From NCBI GenBank assembly GCA_039594205.1, contig JBCNNW010000004.1, forward strand, positions 57,338 to 121,337: 64,000 bases of DNA, read 5' to 3'. The translations under genes and the position numbers were made by a program. The notes under the pieces are model-generated. The model worked only from the letters and a program-made list of their open reading frames with translations. It searched no databases and had not been told where the DNA came from. The DNA comes from Pseudescherichia sp039594205 (GTDB lineage: Bacteria > Pseudomonadota > Gammaproteobacteria > Enterobacterales > Enterobacteriaceae). Positions 41,855 to 51,871 of this stretch are shown here, in pieces (position 1 is the stretch's first letter; every line of letters starts with the position of its first letter).

Positions 41855-44800
41855 CTAAAACTCAAACTGATAGAGCAGATCAAGTGCCTGGTCTACGCCA
41901 GACACCGCTTCCAGATATAGCTTAGGCATCAGGCGATAGCGTAACGTGAGCGTCGCCAGAGAGTCAAAAATACCCACGCCATACTTCACCTGCAATCCCG
42001 GCAGAACATAGCCGCTGACCACCACCTGGGAGGAGTCGCCTACGCCCTGCGTGTCCAATGCCAGATTGCTGACGCCAAAGGTCTCGCCGATTTTACCCAC
42101 AACCTGTCCGCTCTGGGCAACGCCCAGGCCCACCAGCGCCGACGTCATCGCTGCGCTGTCGCTCTGTGTGCTCTCCAGCCCCTGGCCGCGAAGCAGATAG
42201 GAGAGTGCTTCCTGCTGCGACATCGCCGGGTCAGAGAAGATCTCCGCCTTCGGTTCGTCGGCAGTTCCGGTCACACGCACGCCAGCAATTACGTCGTTTT
42301 CAGTGGATTCCGGGTTACGGATCGCTTCGATGTTAAGCAAAGGTTGATCCGGCGGACCCGAGAACAATAACTCACCTTTGCGCACAATCAAATCCTGACC
42401 GTACGCGTGGAAGCGACCTTCGGGAATGTTAATCTGCCCGTTTAAGCCAAGTCCTTGTTTATCCTGAGCAACTTTAAGATCGCCCGTTAAGCGTGCTTTT
42501 AAGCCAAACGCGTCCAGACGCACGTTATTGCCTACGTGAACGGTTAAATTACTGTTGATCGGGATGCCTGCGCTCTGCGGCTCCTCCGGCTGCAGCTGGC
42601 TGTTAAGCATCACTTCATCGCTGGAGACCCCTACCGCGCTCTCTGGCACATCGTGGACCACGATGCGTGCCCAGGGCACGTCAATGCTGCCGTCGAGGGT
42701 GAAGAGCTGCGGCGTGGCTTCAAATACCACGTCCGGGGAGGCGTCGAGACGTACCATCGGCGGGACGGTGATCCGTATCCGGCTGCCCTTCGCCGCGATC
42801 CGTGCGCGCCAGTTGTCGATCTGGCTCCAGTCGGCGTTACCGCTCAGGTTAATCTCCCCCTGCCGGGTACGAACCACCCCTTGCAGCGTCGAACTTTGGC
42901 CATTGAAGTTCATCGCCACCTGGCTGGGCTGCATCTCAAATGGCATAAAGTTGGCGTCGATATCCACGCCGTTCAGCCCCATCTGGCCAAACAGCTGCGG
43001 GCTTTGCACGTTGCCCGCCAGACGCAGGTTCGCGTTGAGCGTCCCCGCCGCCTTCTCGCCTCGCGAGAAGATGGCGTTGATCATCGCGATGGAGAAGTTG
43101 CGGATGTTCACCGTGCCGCCGAGGTTGCGCTGCCCCTGCGGATCGGTGACCTGCACCTGGCCGTCAAACTGGCCGTTATTGGTCAGGCGCATCATCCAGC
43201 CGAGATCGGCCCGGTTGTCGCGCAGCTTCGCGTTGAGGTTAAGCGTATCGAACGCCACCCGCAGCGGCGCATCGTTGACGGTCTGCGTCACCCGCACGTT
43301 ACGCCCGGCCAGGGTCACTTCACCCTGCGGCAGCCCCGGTTTAGTGGTATCCCAGCTAACGTCCGCCCGGCCGCTGAACGATCCGCTGGCCTGAGTGGTA
43401 TCCGGCATAAAGGGCTTCAGCATCGCCAGGTCGAAGCGGTTTAGGTTAACCACCGCCCGTCCCTCTGCACCTGCGTCTACTGTCTGCGGCAGGCACAGCT
43501 CCGCGTTAGGGTTAGTCCAGCAGTGTGGCCCAATGCTTACCTTCTGCTCCTCGCCACGGTAGTCGAGGGCAATGGCGCGGTTCAGCGCCCACGGCCCGAC
43601 CGGGGTGGCAAAACGCGTATCGCTCAGGGTGCCTTTCCAGCGCTGGTTAGCGCGGTCAAAGCTGCCCGCTAGGCGTAGCTGGCCGGAGACCGGCTCACCC
43701 TGCGCCCGCAGGTTCAGCTCGTGCTGCTTTTCACTGCCTTTGGCGTCCAGGGTGACCAGGCTCAGATTAACGCCCGGCTGAACGATGCGCTCCACGCGAG
43801 CGGTGAGGCTTCCGGCGATCTGGTCGGTGGATTTTATGTCGCCCTCAACGCGCACGCGGGCGATGGAAAGCTCCTGCCAGCGCAGGCTATTGGCGGTGAT
43901 ATCCGCCTGCACCTGCGGCGCATCCACCGTGCCCCGTACTTTGACTAGCCCCTTCGCCGTGCCGCCCAGGCCCGGCAGCGCGTTATCCAGCCCAGGCGCG
44001 TCGATGTTGGCGTCGAGATTCAGCGCCTTCACACCCAGCTCGCCTTTGACGTCAGCGCTGTTGCGCCCCAGCTCAAGGTGCAGACCCGGTACGGTCCACT
44101 GCATATAGCTGTTGCCCTTGAGCGAGCCGTTAACATTGACCCTGTTGTTCTTGACGTTGCCGGTGATTTTCATCTCCGGGACTTCCATCTGCCAGCTGCC
44201 GCCGTAGAGGCTGCCGCGCGTTTTAATCAGACCGTTGAGCTTCGACGGCCAGTCGGGCACCTCTTTAGCCGTATTGATGCCGTTAAGCGTTAGCTCGCCA
44301 CGCCAGCTGATGGCCTGCTGCCAGTCGAGCAGCGCCTTTAGCTCGGTTTTGCCCTCCAGTGCGGCGACGGTCAGCTTGTCGAGATTGATCTGCTGCTCGT
44401 TGCCTTTCGCATCCAGGGTAATGGTCGCAGGGGGAACCTGCTGCCCTTTCACCGCCGTGCGGAACGAGAGGGTGTAGTCGGTCATCTTACCGCTCAGCTT
44501 CAGCCGCAGGTCATCCGCCTGATACTGCCGCTCGCCGGTAAAGGGCCAGTAGAGCTGCTCGCTAACGATATCAAGGTTCAGGGGCAGCCCCGCCTCCGCC
44601 AGCTGCGTCTTCGCCCGCAGCACCATGTCCACCGGACCGGAGAGGTTAACCCCCACGTCAAGCGTCTCACGCAGCGCGCCGCCGATCTTCAGCTTCACCT
44701 TCTCGCCCTTCAGGGGATCGACGTTCAGCGTGCTGTTGAGGGTAATATCCACCGGCCAGCTGTTGCTGAGCTGCGCCGTGCCGCTGGCGTTAACCGTGCC

Positions 44801-45631
44801 CTGGTTTGAGTCGATATCAAGCGTGTCGAGCCGGGTGTTACCGTCGATGCTGCTTACCTTCAACAGCAGGCTGCGTACCAGAATGTCGGTATCGCCGGTA
44901 AGGCGCAGCTGCTCGCCGCGAAACTCTTCAATATTGAGGTTGAGCGGCAGATGGACGTCGGTCATCTCCGGCAGGACAGGCTTAGAGAAGAGATCCTTGA
45001 GCGTTTCACCCAGAGGCTTCTCCTCGGGCTTCGGCTGCTCGATCTTCGGCTCAACGATCTGCTCCTGGGCCACGTCGGCCACCTTCGGCAAGGCAATCAG
45101 CAGCCCCTGTAGCGAGGTTGGCTTAACGGTCAGGTTTTTCTCCTGCCAGTTCAGGCCGGTGGTGAAATCCATCACCGAAACGGTGGTGTTATCGATCTTG
45201 ATATTGACGTTGTTCAGCGCCACCCGGCTGAGGGTAATCGGATAGGGGGTAGAGAGATCGAGCGGCCCGCTATCCTCCTCTTCCACCTGCGCGGCAGGCG
45301 GCATCTTAGTGCTATCTACCGTCACGTTAATGTCTTTTAGCGACAGATCGTTAACGCACAGGCTGCTGTCCCGCAGGCAGGCAAGCTTTACCGCAAGGTG
45401 GATCTCGCCAGCGTTAACCGCCACGCCGGGCTGGTCATAGCGGATATTACGCAGGGTCAGGTCGCGCCAGCCGCCGGTAACCTGGCCAATCTCCAGCCCA
45501 GGCACCCAGCGGTTCGCGGCCTTGAACACAATATGCAGCCCGCTGGTGGTACCCACCAGAAACGCCACCGCCCCCAGCAGCAGCACAATAAACACCACCA
45601 CCCCGAGGCTTATCTTCTTCCATAAACTCAT
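41855..45631 (-). CDS. tamB: Translocation and assembly module TamB
   Basis: A 1258-residue envelope-spanning AsmA-like protein. One N-terminal membrane anchor (about 7-29) is followed by a very long beta-rich hydrophobic groove and the conserved C-terminal DUF490 domain, ending LLYQFEF. With TamA it helps assemble autotransporters and is implicated in phospholipid transport to the outer membrane. Start overlaps the tamA stop by 4 nt (ATGA). Confidence 0.97.
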   Translation of the reverse strand: MSLWKKISLGVVVFIVLLLGAVAFLVGTTSGLHIVFKAANRWVPGLEIGQVTGGWRDLTLRNIRYDQPGVAVNAGEIHLAVKLACLRDSSLCVNDLSLKDINVTVDSTKMPPAAQVEEEDSGPLDLSTPYPITLSRVALNNVNIKIDNTTVSVMDFTTGLNWQEKNLTVKPTSLQGLLIALPKVADVAQEQIVEPKIEQPKPEEKPLGETLKDLFSKPVLPEMTDVHLPLNLNIEEFRGEQLRLTGDTDILVRSLLLKVSSIDGNTRLDTLDIDSNQGTVNASGTAQLSNSWPVDITLNSTLNVDPLKGEKVKLKIGGALRETLDVGVNLSGPVDMVLRAKTQLAEAGLPLNLDIVSEQLYWPFTGERQYQADDLRLKLSGKMTDYTLSFRTAVKGQQVPPATITLDAKGNEQQINLDKLTVAALEGKTELKALLDWQQAISWRGELTLNGINTAKEVPDWPSKLNGLIKTRGSLYGGSWQMEVPEMKITGNVKNNRVNVNGSLKGNSYMQWTVPGLHLELGRNSADVKGELGVKALNLDANIDAPGLDNALPGLGGTAKGLVKVRGTVDAPQVQADITANSLRWQELSIARVRVEGDIKSTDQIAGSLTARVERIVQPGVNLSLVTLDAKGSEKQHELNLRAQGEPVSGQLRLAGSFDRANQRWKGTLSDTRFATPVGPWALNRAIALDYRGEEQKVSIGPHCWTNPNAELCLPQTVDAGAEGRAVVNLNRFDLAMLKPFMPDTTQASGSFSGRADVSWDTTKPGLPQGEVTLAGRNVRVTQTVNDAPLRVAFDTLNLNAKLRDNRADLGWMMRLTNNGQFDGQVQVTDPQGQRNLGGTVNIRNFSIAMINAIFSRGEKAAGTLNANLRLAGNVQSPQLFGQMGLNGVDIDANFMPFEMQPSQVAMNFNGQSSTLQGVVRTRQGEINLSGNADWSQIDNWRARIAAKGSRIRITVPPMVRLDASPDVVFEATPQLFTLDGSIDVPWARIVVHDVPESAVGVSSDEVMLNSQLQPEEPQSAGIPINSNLTVHVGNNVRLDAFGLKARLTGDLKVAQDKQGLGLNGQINIPEGRFHAYGQDLIVRKGELLFSGPPDQPLLNIEAIRNPESTENDVIAGVRVTGTADEPKAEIFSDPAMSQQEALSYLLRGQGLESTQSDSAAMTSALVGLGVAQSGQVVGKIGETFGVSNLALDTQGVGDSSQVVVSGYVLPGLQVKYGVGIFDSLATLTLRYRLMPKLYLEAVSGVDQALDLLYQFEF

Positions 45632-47361
45632 AATTCAGGCCCCAGACCGATGTAGAACTGTAGATCGTGCTTGTCGTCGTCGGCGACAGGCAGGGCAAAA
45701 TCAAGCTTTATCGGCCCAACCGGCGACTCCCAGCGCACGCCCACGCCTGCGCCGGTTTTAAAGTCGCTGCGGCGGATATCGCTCACCGCCTCGCCGCTGT
45801 CGATGAAGGTCGCCCCCCACCACTTGCCGGTCACGTTGTACTGATACTCCAGCGAGCCGGTGGCCAGCTTCGAGGCCCCTTTCAGCTTACCTTCGCTATC
45901 CTCTGGCGAGATCGATTTGTACTTGTAGCCACGGATACTGCGGTCGCCCCCGGCGAAGAAGCGCAGATCCGGCGGCACCCGGTCGAAGTCGCCGGTTTCA
46001 ATCCAGCCCAGATTGCCGCGCACCACAAAGCGGTGGCGATCGTAGAGTGTGCGGATCCAGACGTTCTGCGCCTGCAGGACCGAGAAGTCGACGTCGGAAC
46101 CCCAGGCGGTGTTCGAGTAGTCAATAGAGTAGCGCTGGGAGTCGCCCCAGGTCGGCATCAGGCCACCGCGCGAGCGGGTCCGGCTAATCATCACGCCAGG
46201 ATAGAGCAGCATGGTGGTGTTGGTCACGCTGCCCTGAGTAAAGTGATCCAGGCTCCAGCGCAGGTTAATGGCGCGCTGCCAGCCGCTGGAGAGATCCCAG
46301 TAGCGGGAGAGCGCCAGAGTGGTAGAGTCCGCCTCGGTATCGTTGAGATCGGTACGCTTAAAGCCGCCCTGCACCAGGTAGTACTGCTCCAGCGGATTCT
46401 TCAGCAGCGGCATCTTGTAGCTAAAGTCGAGCTGCTGCTCCGGCGCGGAGATGCTGGTAGAGGTGGTGAAGCTGTGGCCGTAGGAGTTGATCCATGGCTT
46501 GCGCCAGGTGGCCTTCACGCGCGGTCCGACGTCGGTGGAGTAGCCCACCCCGGTCTCGATCGTATTCTGCGTGCGGGGCGAAACCACCCCGTGTAGCGGC
46601 AGCACCTTGGTTTTACGCGATTTTTCAAACTCAGGGGCAACAATCACCGAGTTAAACCAGCCGGTAGCGGAGAGGCGACGGTTCAGCTCCGCCAGATCTT
46701 TGGTCTGATACTCGTCCCCCTCTTTAAAGGGCACCAGGTTTTGCAGATACTCGTCGCGGATCTGCGAGCCTTCAAAGGTCACCTTGCCGAAGCGGTAGCG
46801 CTGCCCACTGTCGTAGTCGATATCCCAGAATGCCTGATGGCGATCGAGGGCGATGCCGAGCTGACTTTTATTAAAGGTGCTGTCGAAGTAGCCTTTACGC
46901 AGTGCGACGCTGGTAAGGCCCTTTTTGAAGCTGTCGTAGTCGTTGTGGTTCAGCACCGTGCCAATGGCCGGACGGGTTTTGAGCAGGTCGAGGTAGTCAC
47001 TGTCAGTGCGCGCCCCGCCGCGCAGGATCACATCCGTTCCCCCAACGCGTACCGGCGTGCCGGGCGAGACGCGGGCGATCAGCACCTGGCGGCCCTTCGC
47101 CGGCGGTGGACGCAGTTCAAAATCGATGGTTGGCTCATAGTAGCCCAGCGCTTTTAAGCCGTCGCGGATGGCATCATCAACGCGAGCGCGGAAACGCTGA
47201 TCCGCCGTCACTTCGTCGCTCTCGATGGTCGAGAGCTGGGCGCGAACGTTTTTCTGCAGCGCACCCGTTAGCCCCTCTACCTGCAAACGAACGTTTGCCG
47301 CTAAGGCCGTCCCGCTTGCCAGCAGCAGAGTAGTGAAACCTATCAGTCGGATGTGTGGCAC
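45628..47361 (-). CDS. tamA: Outer-membrane assembly protein TamA
   Basis: A 577-residue Omp85 protein. The signal peptide ends GTALA before ANVRLQVEG; three POTRA domains (about 22-265) precede a 16-strand barrel with the RGY-type loop DRSIRGYKYKS and the terminal strand QFYIGLGPEL. The start codon is GTG, preceded by AGGAGAGAAC. First gene of tamA-tamB-ytfP, divergent from msrA. Confidence 0.97.
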   Translation of the reverse strand: MPHIRLIGFTTLLLASGTALAANVRLQVEGLTGALQKNVRAQLSTIESDEVTADQRFRARVDDAIRDGLKALGYYEPTIDFELRPPPAKGRQVLIARVSPGTPVRVGGTDVILRGGARTDSDYLDLLKTRPAIGTVLNHNDYDSFKKGLTSVALRKGYFDSTFNKSQLGIALDRHQAFWDIDYDSGQRYRFGKVTFEGSQIRDEYLQNLVPFKEGDEYQTKDLAELNRRLSATGWFNSVIVAPEFEKSRKTKVLPLHGVVSPRTQNTIETGVGYSTDVGPRVKATWRKPWINSYGHSFTTSTSISAPEQQLDFSYKMPLLKNPLEQYYLVQGGFKRTDLNDTEADSTTLALSRYWDLSSGWQRAINLRWSLDHFTQGSVTNTTMLLYPGVMISRTRSRGGLMPTWGDSQRYSIDYSNTAWGSDVDFSVLQAQNVWIRTLYDRHRFVVRGNLGWIETGDFDRVPPDLRFFAGGDRSIRGYKYKSISPEDSEGKLKGASKLATGSLEYQYNVTGKWWGATFIDSGEAVSDIRRSDFKTGAGVGVRWESPVGPIKLDFALPVADDDKHDLQFYIGLGPEL

Positions 47362-47571
47362 GTTCTCTCCTGAATATCAGGCTTCCAGAGGTAAGGAAAC
47401 CGAAATGCCGCTCCCCGGCTTAACAAATACCCACCATAGTGGGTTGAAAAATGGCTGGCTAGCCCAATATTTCTTAATGTTTAAATCTAGCCGTATTTGC
47501 AGCATTTATTGTGTTCAATTCAACGCTGCGTTACAACCTCGATCACAGATCTGTTCCTGGGAGGCCACACC

Positions 47572-48207
47572 GTGAGTCTATTTGATAAAAAACACCTCGT
47601 TACTCAAGCGGATGCATTGCCAGGACGCAATACACCTATGCCAGTTGCCAGCCTGCACGCTGTCAACGAACACTCAATGACCAATGTTCCGGAAGGGATG
47701 GAAACCGCGCTGTTTGCGATGGGCTGCTTCTGGGGCGTGGAGCGCCTGTTCTGGGTACTGCCCGGCGTCTACAGCACCGCGGCAGGCTACGCGGGCGGCT
47801 ATACGCCGAATCCGACCTATCGCGAAGTGTGCTCCGGCGAGACCGGCCATGCCGAAGCGGTACGCGTGGTCTATGACCCGAGCGTGATTAGCTATGAGCA
47901 GCTGCTACAGGTCTTCTGGGAGAACCACGATCCGGCCCAGGGCATGCGCCAGGGTAACGACCATGGCACCCAGTACCGCTCGGCCATCTACCCGCTGACG
48001 CCGGAGCAGGAGGCCGCCGCGAAGGCGAGTCTGGCCCGCTTCCAGCAGGCGATGCATGCCGCCGGGGACGATCGCCAGGTAACCACCGAGATCAAAACCG
48101 CCGGGCCGTTCTACTACGCCGAGGACGATCACCAGCAGTACCTGCACAAGAACCCGTACGGCTACTGCGGGATAGGTGGGATTGGGGTCTGTCTGCCGCC
48201 GCAGTAA
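47572..48207 (+). CDS. msrA: Peptide methionine-S-sulfoxide reductase A
   Basis: A 211-residue repair enzyme for the S-epimer of methionine sulfoxide. The catalytic cysteine is C52 in GCFWG, the recycling cysteines C199 and C207. A GTG start at 47572 preceded by GGGAGGCCACACC gives the E. coli N-terminus SLFDKKHLV; the longer ATG frame is spurious. Confidence 0.97.
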   Translation: MSLFDKKHLVTQADALPGRNTPMPVASLHAVNEHSMTNVPEGMETALFAMGCFWGVERLFWVLPGVYSTAAGYAGGYTPNPTYREVCSGETGHAEAVRVVYDPSVISYEQLLQVFWENHDPAQGMRQGNDHGTQYRSAIYPLTPEQEAAAKASLARFQQAMHAAGDDRQVTTEIKTAGPFYYAEDDHQQYLHKNPYGYCGIGGIGVCLPPQ

Positions 48208-48306
48208 GCATGACTTGCTGTATAAGCAGCTTGCGGGCGAAAGTTTGCTCATAAATTGTCCTCTGGTAGCATTACCGGGGCTTACGCTATACTACCCCTT
48301 GAAAAT

Positions 48307-48331
48307 GCTGGCTCACTCCCGGTGAGTCAGC
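48307..48331 (+). other. Hairpin in the ytfL leader
   Basis: GCTGGCTCAC (48307-48316), loop TCCCG, GTGAGTCAGC (48322-48331), one G-T pair, then TTT. A TATACT -10 candidate (48288-48293) precedes it. It could be the msrA terminator or a 5' leader element of ytfL. Confidence 0.55.
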
Positions 48332-48402
48332 TTTCATCTTGCTTTACCCAATGGATTTTCAACTTTCCCTTCTTGAGGATCTGGCCGATGGCTGGATAAG
48401 AT

Positions 48403-49740
48403 ATGTTAAACAGTATTCTACTGATACTTTGCCTGATTGCCGTAAGTGCGTTCTTCTCGCTGTCGGAGATCTCCCTTGCCGCCTCCCGTAAAATCAAACT
48501 TAAGCTGCTTGCCGACGATGGCAATATCAATGCCCAGCGCATCCTGAAAATGCAGGAAAACCCCGGCACCTTCTTTACCGTTGTACAAATTGGTCTTAAC
48601 GCCGTGGCTATTCTCGGTGGTATCGTCGGTGATGCGGCCTTCTCGCCCGCGTTTTATGACGTGCTGCTTAACGTAGTGTCGCCCGAGCTGGCGGATCAGC
48701 TGAGCTTTATCCTCTCCTTCTCGCTGGTTACCGGCCTGTTCATTCTCTTCGCCGACCTGACCCCGAAACGCATCGGTATGATTGCGCCTGAAGCCGTGGC
48801 TTTGCGCATCATCAACCCGATGCGCTTCTGCCTGTTTATCTTCCGTCCGCTGGTGTGGTTCTTTAATGGGCTGTCCAACGTTATCTTCCGCATCTTTAAG
48901 CTGCCGATGGAGCGTAAGGATGACCTCACCTCTGACGATATCTATGCGGTGTTTGAAGCCGGGGCGCTGGCAGGCGTGCTGCGTAAACAGGAGCACGAGC
49001 TGATCGAGAACGTGTTTGAGCTGGAGTCGCGCACCGTGCCGTCCTCCATGACCTCGCGCGAAAACGTGATCTGGTTCGATCTGCACGAAGATGAGCAGAG
49101 CCTGAAGAGCAAGGTGGCTGAACATCCCCACTCCAAGTTCCTGGTCTGTAATCAGGATATCGATCACATCGTAGGCTACGTCGACTCAAAAGATCTGCTT
49201 AACCGCGTGCTGGCCAACCAGAGCCTGGCGCTGAATAGCGGCGTGCAGATCCGCAATACGCTCATTGTGCCGGATACCCTGACCCTCTCCGAAGCGCTGG
49301 AAAGCTTTAAGGCAGCGGGGGAAGATTTCGCGGTGATCATGAACGAGTATGCGCTGGTGGTGGGTATCATCACCCTCAATGACGTCATGACCACCCTGAT
49401 GGGGGATTTAGTCGGTCAGGGGCAGGAGGACCAGATCGTTGCTCGTGATGAGAACTCCTGGCTTATCGATGGCGGTACGCCGATTGACGACGTCATGCGC
49501 GTGCTGGATATCGACGAGTTCCCACAGTCGGGTAACTACGAAACCATCGGCGGCTTTATGATGTTTATGCTGCGAAAAATTCCGAAACGCACCGATTCAG
49601 TGAAGTTCTCGGGCTATAAGTTTGAGGTGGTGGATATCGATAACTATCGTATCGATCAGCTGCTGGTGACCCGTCTTGACAGCAAGCCTACCACGCTGTC
49701 GCCGAAACTGCCGGATGCTGAAAACCAAAGCGCGGCGTAA
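48403..49740 (+). CDS. ytfL: CNNM/CorC-type membrane protein YtfL (PaeA)
   Basis: A 445-residue inner-membrane protein with a DUF21 domain of about four spans (1-180), two CBS domains (about 200-340) and a C-terminal CorC/HlyC domain. The Salmonella orthologue, PaeA, is linked to export of cadaverine and putrescine in stationary phase. Start ATG at 48403 follows GATGGCTGGATAAGAT, with a poor ribosome site. Confidence 0.92.
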   Translation: MLNSILLILCLIAVSAFFSLSEISLAASRKIKLKLLADDGNINAQRILKMQENPGTFFTVVQIGLNAVAILGGIVGDAAFSPAFYDVLLNVVSPELADQLSFILSFSLVTGLFILFADLTPKRIGMIAPEAVALRIINPMRFCLFIFRPLVWFFNGLSNVIFRIFKLPMERKDDLTSDDIYAVFEAGALAGVLRKQEHELIENVFELESRTVPSSMTSRENVIWFDLHEDEQSLKSKVAEHPHSKFLVCNQDIDHIVGYVDSKDLLNRVLANQSLALNSGVQIRNTLIVPDTLTLSEALESFKAAGEDFAVIMNEYALVVGIITLNDVMTTLMGDLVGQGQEDQIVARDENSWLIDGGTPIDDVMRVLDIDEFPQSGNYETIGGFMMFMLRKIPKRTDSVKFSGYKFEVVDIDNYRIDQLLVTRLDSKPTTLSPKLPDAENQSAA

Positions 49741-49762
49741 AGCCTCTTCCTCAGAAACATCA

Positions 49763-49790
49763 ACGGCCCCTTCAGGGGCCGTCTTATTAT
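49763..49790 (+). terminator. ytfL terminator
   Basis: ACGGCCCC (49763-49770), loop TTCA, GGGGCCGT (49775-49782), then CTTATTAT. Confidence 0.8.
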
Positions 49791-49805
49791 GTTAATAAAC
49801 TACTG

Positions 49806-49844
49806 CATAGCACGTTTACATAGTACGTTTACATAGTACGTTGC
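49806..49844. repeat. 13-bp tandem repeat, three copies
   Basis: CATAGCACGTTTA, CATAGTACGTTTA and CATAGTACGTTGC follow each other without gap and end exactly at the ytfK stop codon. Confidence 0.85.
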
Positions 49845-50051
49845 TTAGGCCATATCGGTTTGCAGTCGCATAACCTGGCGATTGACTTCAGACATTACAG
49901 AATAGTGCTGCTTGTCTTTCACTTTCGGGACCAGGATTTTACCCTTGTCGAACTCAAAAGCACCTACGTCCTTGATATACAACCGTCCACGGAACAGGAT
50001 CTTCACGTACTTCGCTACCTGGAGCGGATTGTAACGTTGGAAAATTTTCAT
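49845..50051 (-). CDS. ytfK: SpoT-activating stress protein YtfK
   Basis: A 68-residue protein, MKIFQRYNPLQVAKYVKILF onward almost identical to E. coli YtfK, which stimulates SpoT-dependent (p)ppGpp accumulation under phosphate or fatty-acid starvation. The ATG at 50051 is preceded by AGGAGAGAAAGAAG; a longer frame to 50156 extends into the leader and is not used. Confidence 0.95.
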   Translation of the reverse strand: MKIFQRYNPLQVAKYVKILFRGRLYIKDVGAFEFDKGKILVPKVKDKQHYSVMSEVNRQVMRLQTDMA

Positions 50052-50378
50052 TCTTCTTTCTCTCCTGCTGAATCTTACGCCCAAGCGACGCCACAATTGG
50101 CTCGACTTTAATGAACGCAAATTTTGTTGCCCAGTGACTATAGACCACAAACTCATTGATACCCAGTATGCATAAGTTTATTTACCGTTTGATTACAATT
50201 AATCAGAATTTTCTATTCCGGGTAGTGAGCAGAGCAGTATAAGGCAGGGTTTTTGCGCAAATGTGTGCGTCCGCCCGCAAACTGGCACCCCATTTGCGAG
50301 AAAAGAAGATTAATTGCACTTATCATTAAAAGCAGAGACCAAGTGGTCGGATCACCTGCACTGAATAAGGGAAACATG
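50052..50378. promoter_or_regulatory. Divergent ytfK/ytfJ control region
   Basis: 327 bp with both promoters. On the ytfK side a -10 TATAGT is read on the minus strand at 50137-50142 without a convincing -35, so an activator is likely. No clean Pho box was found. An AT-rich stretch lies at 50165-50215. Confidence 0.45.
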
Positions 50379-50936
50379 ATGACGTTACGCAATACACTGG
50401 CTGTAACCTGCCTGCTGCTGCCGCTGGTGGCCTCGGCTCACCGTTTTGAAGAGAATCAGCGCGTGCCCCCGGTTGGGGTAGCCGATCGGGGAGAGCTGGT
50501 CTTCGATAACAATAAGTTTAGCTATAAAAACTGGAATAGCGCGCAGCTTAACGGAAAAGTGCGGGTGGTAATGCACATTGCTGGTCGCACCTCGGCGAAA
50601 GAGAAGAATGAAGCGCTGATTGAAGCGATCAAATCGGCCAATCTGCCGCACGACAGGTATCAGACCACTACAATCATCAACACCGATGATGCCATTCCCG
50701 GTTCGGCAATGTTTGTACGCAGCAGCATTGAGAGCAACAAACAGCTCTATCCCTGGTCACAGTTTATCGTCGACAGCGATGGCGTTACGCGTAAAGCCTG
50801 GCAGCTGGAGGAGAAAGGCTCCGCCGTTGTGGTACTGGACAGAGACGGCCGGGTACATTACGCCAAAGATGGCGCCCTGACCCAGCAGGAGTCGCAGCAG
50901 GTGATTGCCCTGCTGCGTAAGCTGCTGGAGAGCTAA
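50379..50936 (+). CDS. ytfJ: Periplasmic protein YtfJ
   Basis: A 185-residue thioredoxin-fold-like secreted protein of unknown function. The signal peptide (1-21) ends LVASA before HRFEENQRVPPVG. The body, with HIAGRTSAKEKNE and PGSAMFVRSS, is well conserved with E. coli YtfJ. Two adjacent ATGs follow AAGGG; 50379 matches E. coli. No CxxC redox motif is present. Confidence 0.93.
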   Translation: MTLRNTLAVTCLLLPLVASAHRFEENQRVPPVGVADRGELVFDNNKFSYKNWNSAQLNGKVRVVMHIAGRTSAKEKNEALIEAIKSANLPHDRYQTTTIINTDDAIPGSAMFVRSSIESNKQLYPWSQFIVDSDGVTRKAWQLEEKGSAVVVLDRDGRVHYAKDGALTQQESQQVIALLRKLLES

Positions 50937-50939
50937 AGA

Positions 50940-51686
50940 TTAAAAGATAGAGACGCGGAAACCGGGGTTGAGGAAGGATTCACGCGGCGTATAGTCCAGC
51001 GTTTTTCCCTGCCAGTCATGGACGTGCGCCCCGGCAGCAACGGCTACCGCGTGGCCTGCGGCGGTATCCCAGACGCTGGTTGGCCCAAAGCGCGGATAGA
51101 GCTGCGCCTCGCCCTCTGCCACCAGACAGAACTTGAGCGATGAGCCGATCGCCGTAGTCTGGTGTTCACCCATCTGCTCCAGATACTCTTTCAGTTCGGT
51201 ATCGTTCGCGGCATGCGAGCGGCTAATGACCACCCGTGGCGGACGTGCTTCCCGCACCTGGATCGGATTACGGATGTTGTTCTCCTCCTTCCAGGCTTTA
51301 CCCTCCGCCGCGCTGTACATCACTTTTAGAACCGGGGCATAGACCACGCCCAGCACCGGCTTACCCTCTTCGATCAGTGCAATATTAACGGTGAACTCAC
51401 CGTTGCGCTTAATGAACTCTTTGGTGCCGTCCAGCGGGTCCACCAGCCAGTAACGCTGCCAGTGCTGGCGAACGTCCCAGGCCGGAGGGTCCTCTTCGGA
51501 GAGCACCGGAATATCCGGAGTAAGTGCTTGCAAACCTTCGACTATCACTTTGTGAGCCGCAAGATCCGCCGCGGTCACCGGTGAATCGTCGGTTTTATGG
51601 TTCACGTCTATCGGGCTATTGCCGTCGTAAACCTGCATGATAGCTTCACCCGCTTCCCGCGCGAGCTGACAAATTGCGTCTAACAT
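50940..51686 (-). CDS. cysQ: 3'(2'),5'-bisphosphate nucleotidase
   Basis: A 248-residue inositol-monophosphatase-fold enzyme that clears PAP and PAPS in sulfate assimilation. Metal-site motifs are SEEDPP, LVDPLDGTKEF (about 80-90) and WDTAAGHAV. Membrane-associated in E. coli. Convergent with ytfJ. Confidence 0.97.
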   Translation of the reverse strand: MLDAICQLAREAGEAIMQVYDGNSPIDVNHKTDDSPVTAADLAAHKVIVEGLQALTPDIPVLSEEDPPAWDVRQHWQRYWLVDPLDGTKEFIKRNGEFTVNIALIEEGKPVLGVVYAPVLKVMYSAAEGKAWKEENNIRNPIQVREARPPRVVISRSHAANDTELKEYLEQMGEHQTTAIGSSLKFCLVAEGEAQLYPRFGPTSVWDTAAGHAVAVAAGAHVHDWQGKTLDYTPRESFLNPGFRVSIF

Positions 51687-51871
51687 GTTCCACCTCTCTG
51701 TATCAGTGGTTTTAACTCGTTGTTTTACTTATACCCTATCACGACCAGAACTGCCATCTGTGACCACGCCTGCGGTTTTATTGCTCACTTTTATGGCAAG
51801 ATTCACAAATCTGTAAGCAACCAGATGTAAATACATTTTCTTTTGTGGACTAGATCTAAAAGGACGCTCTG

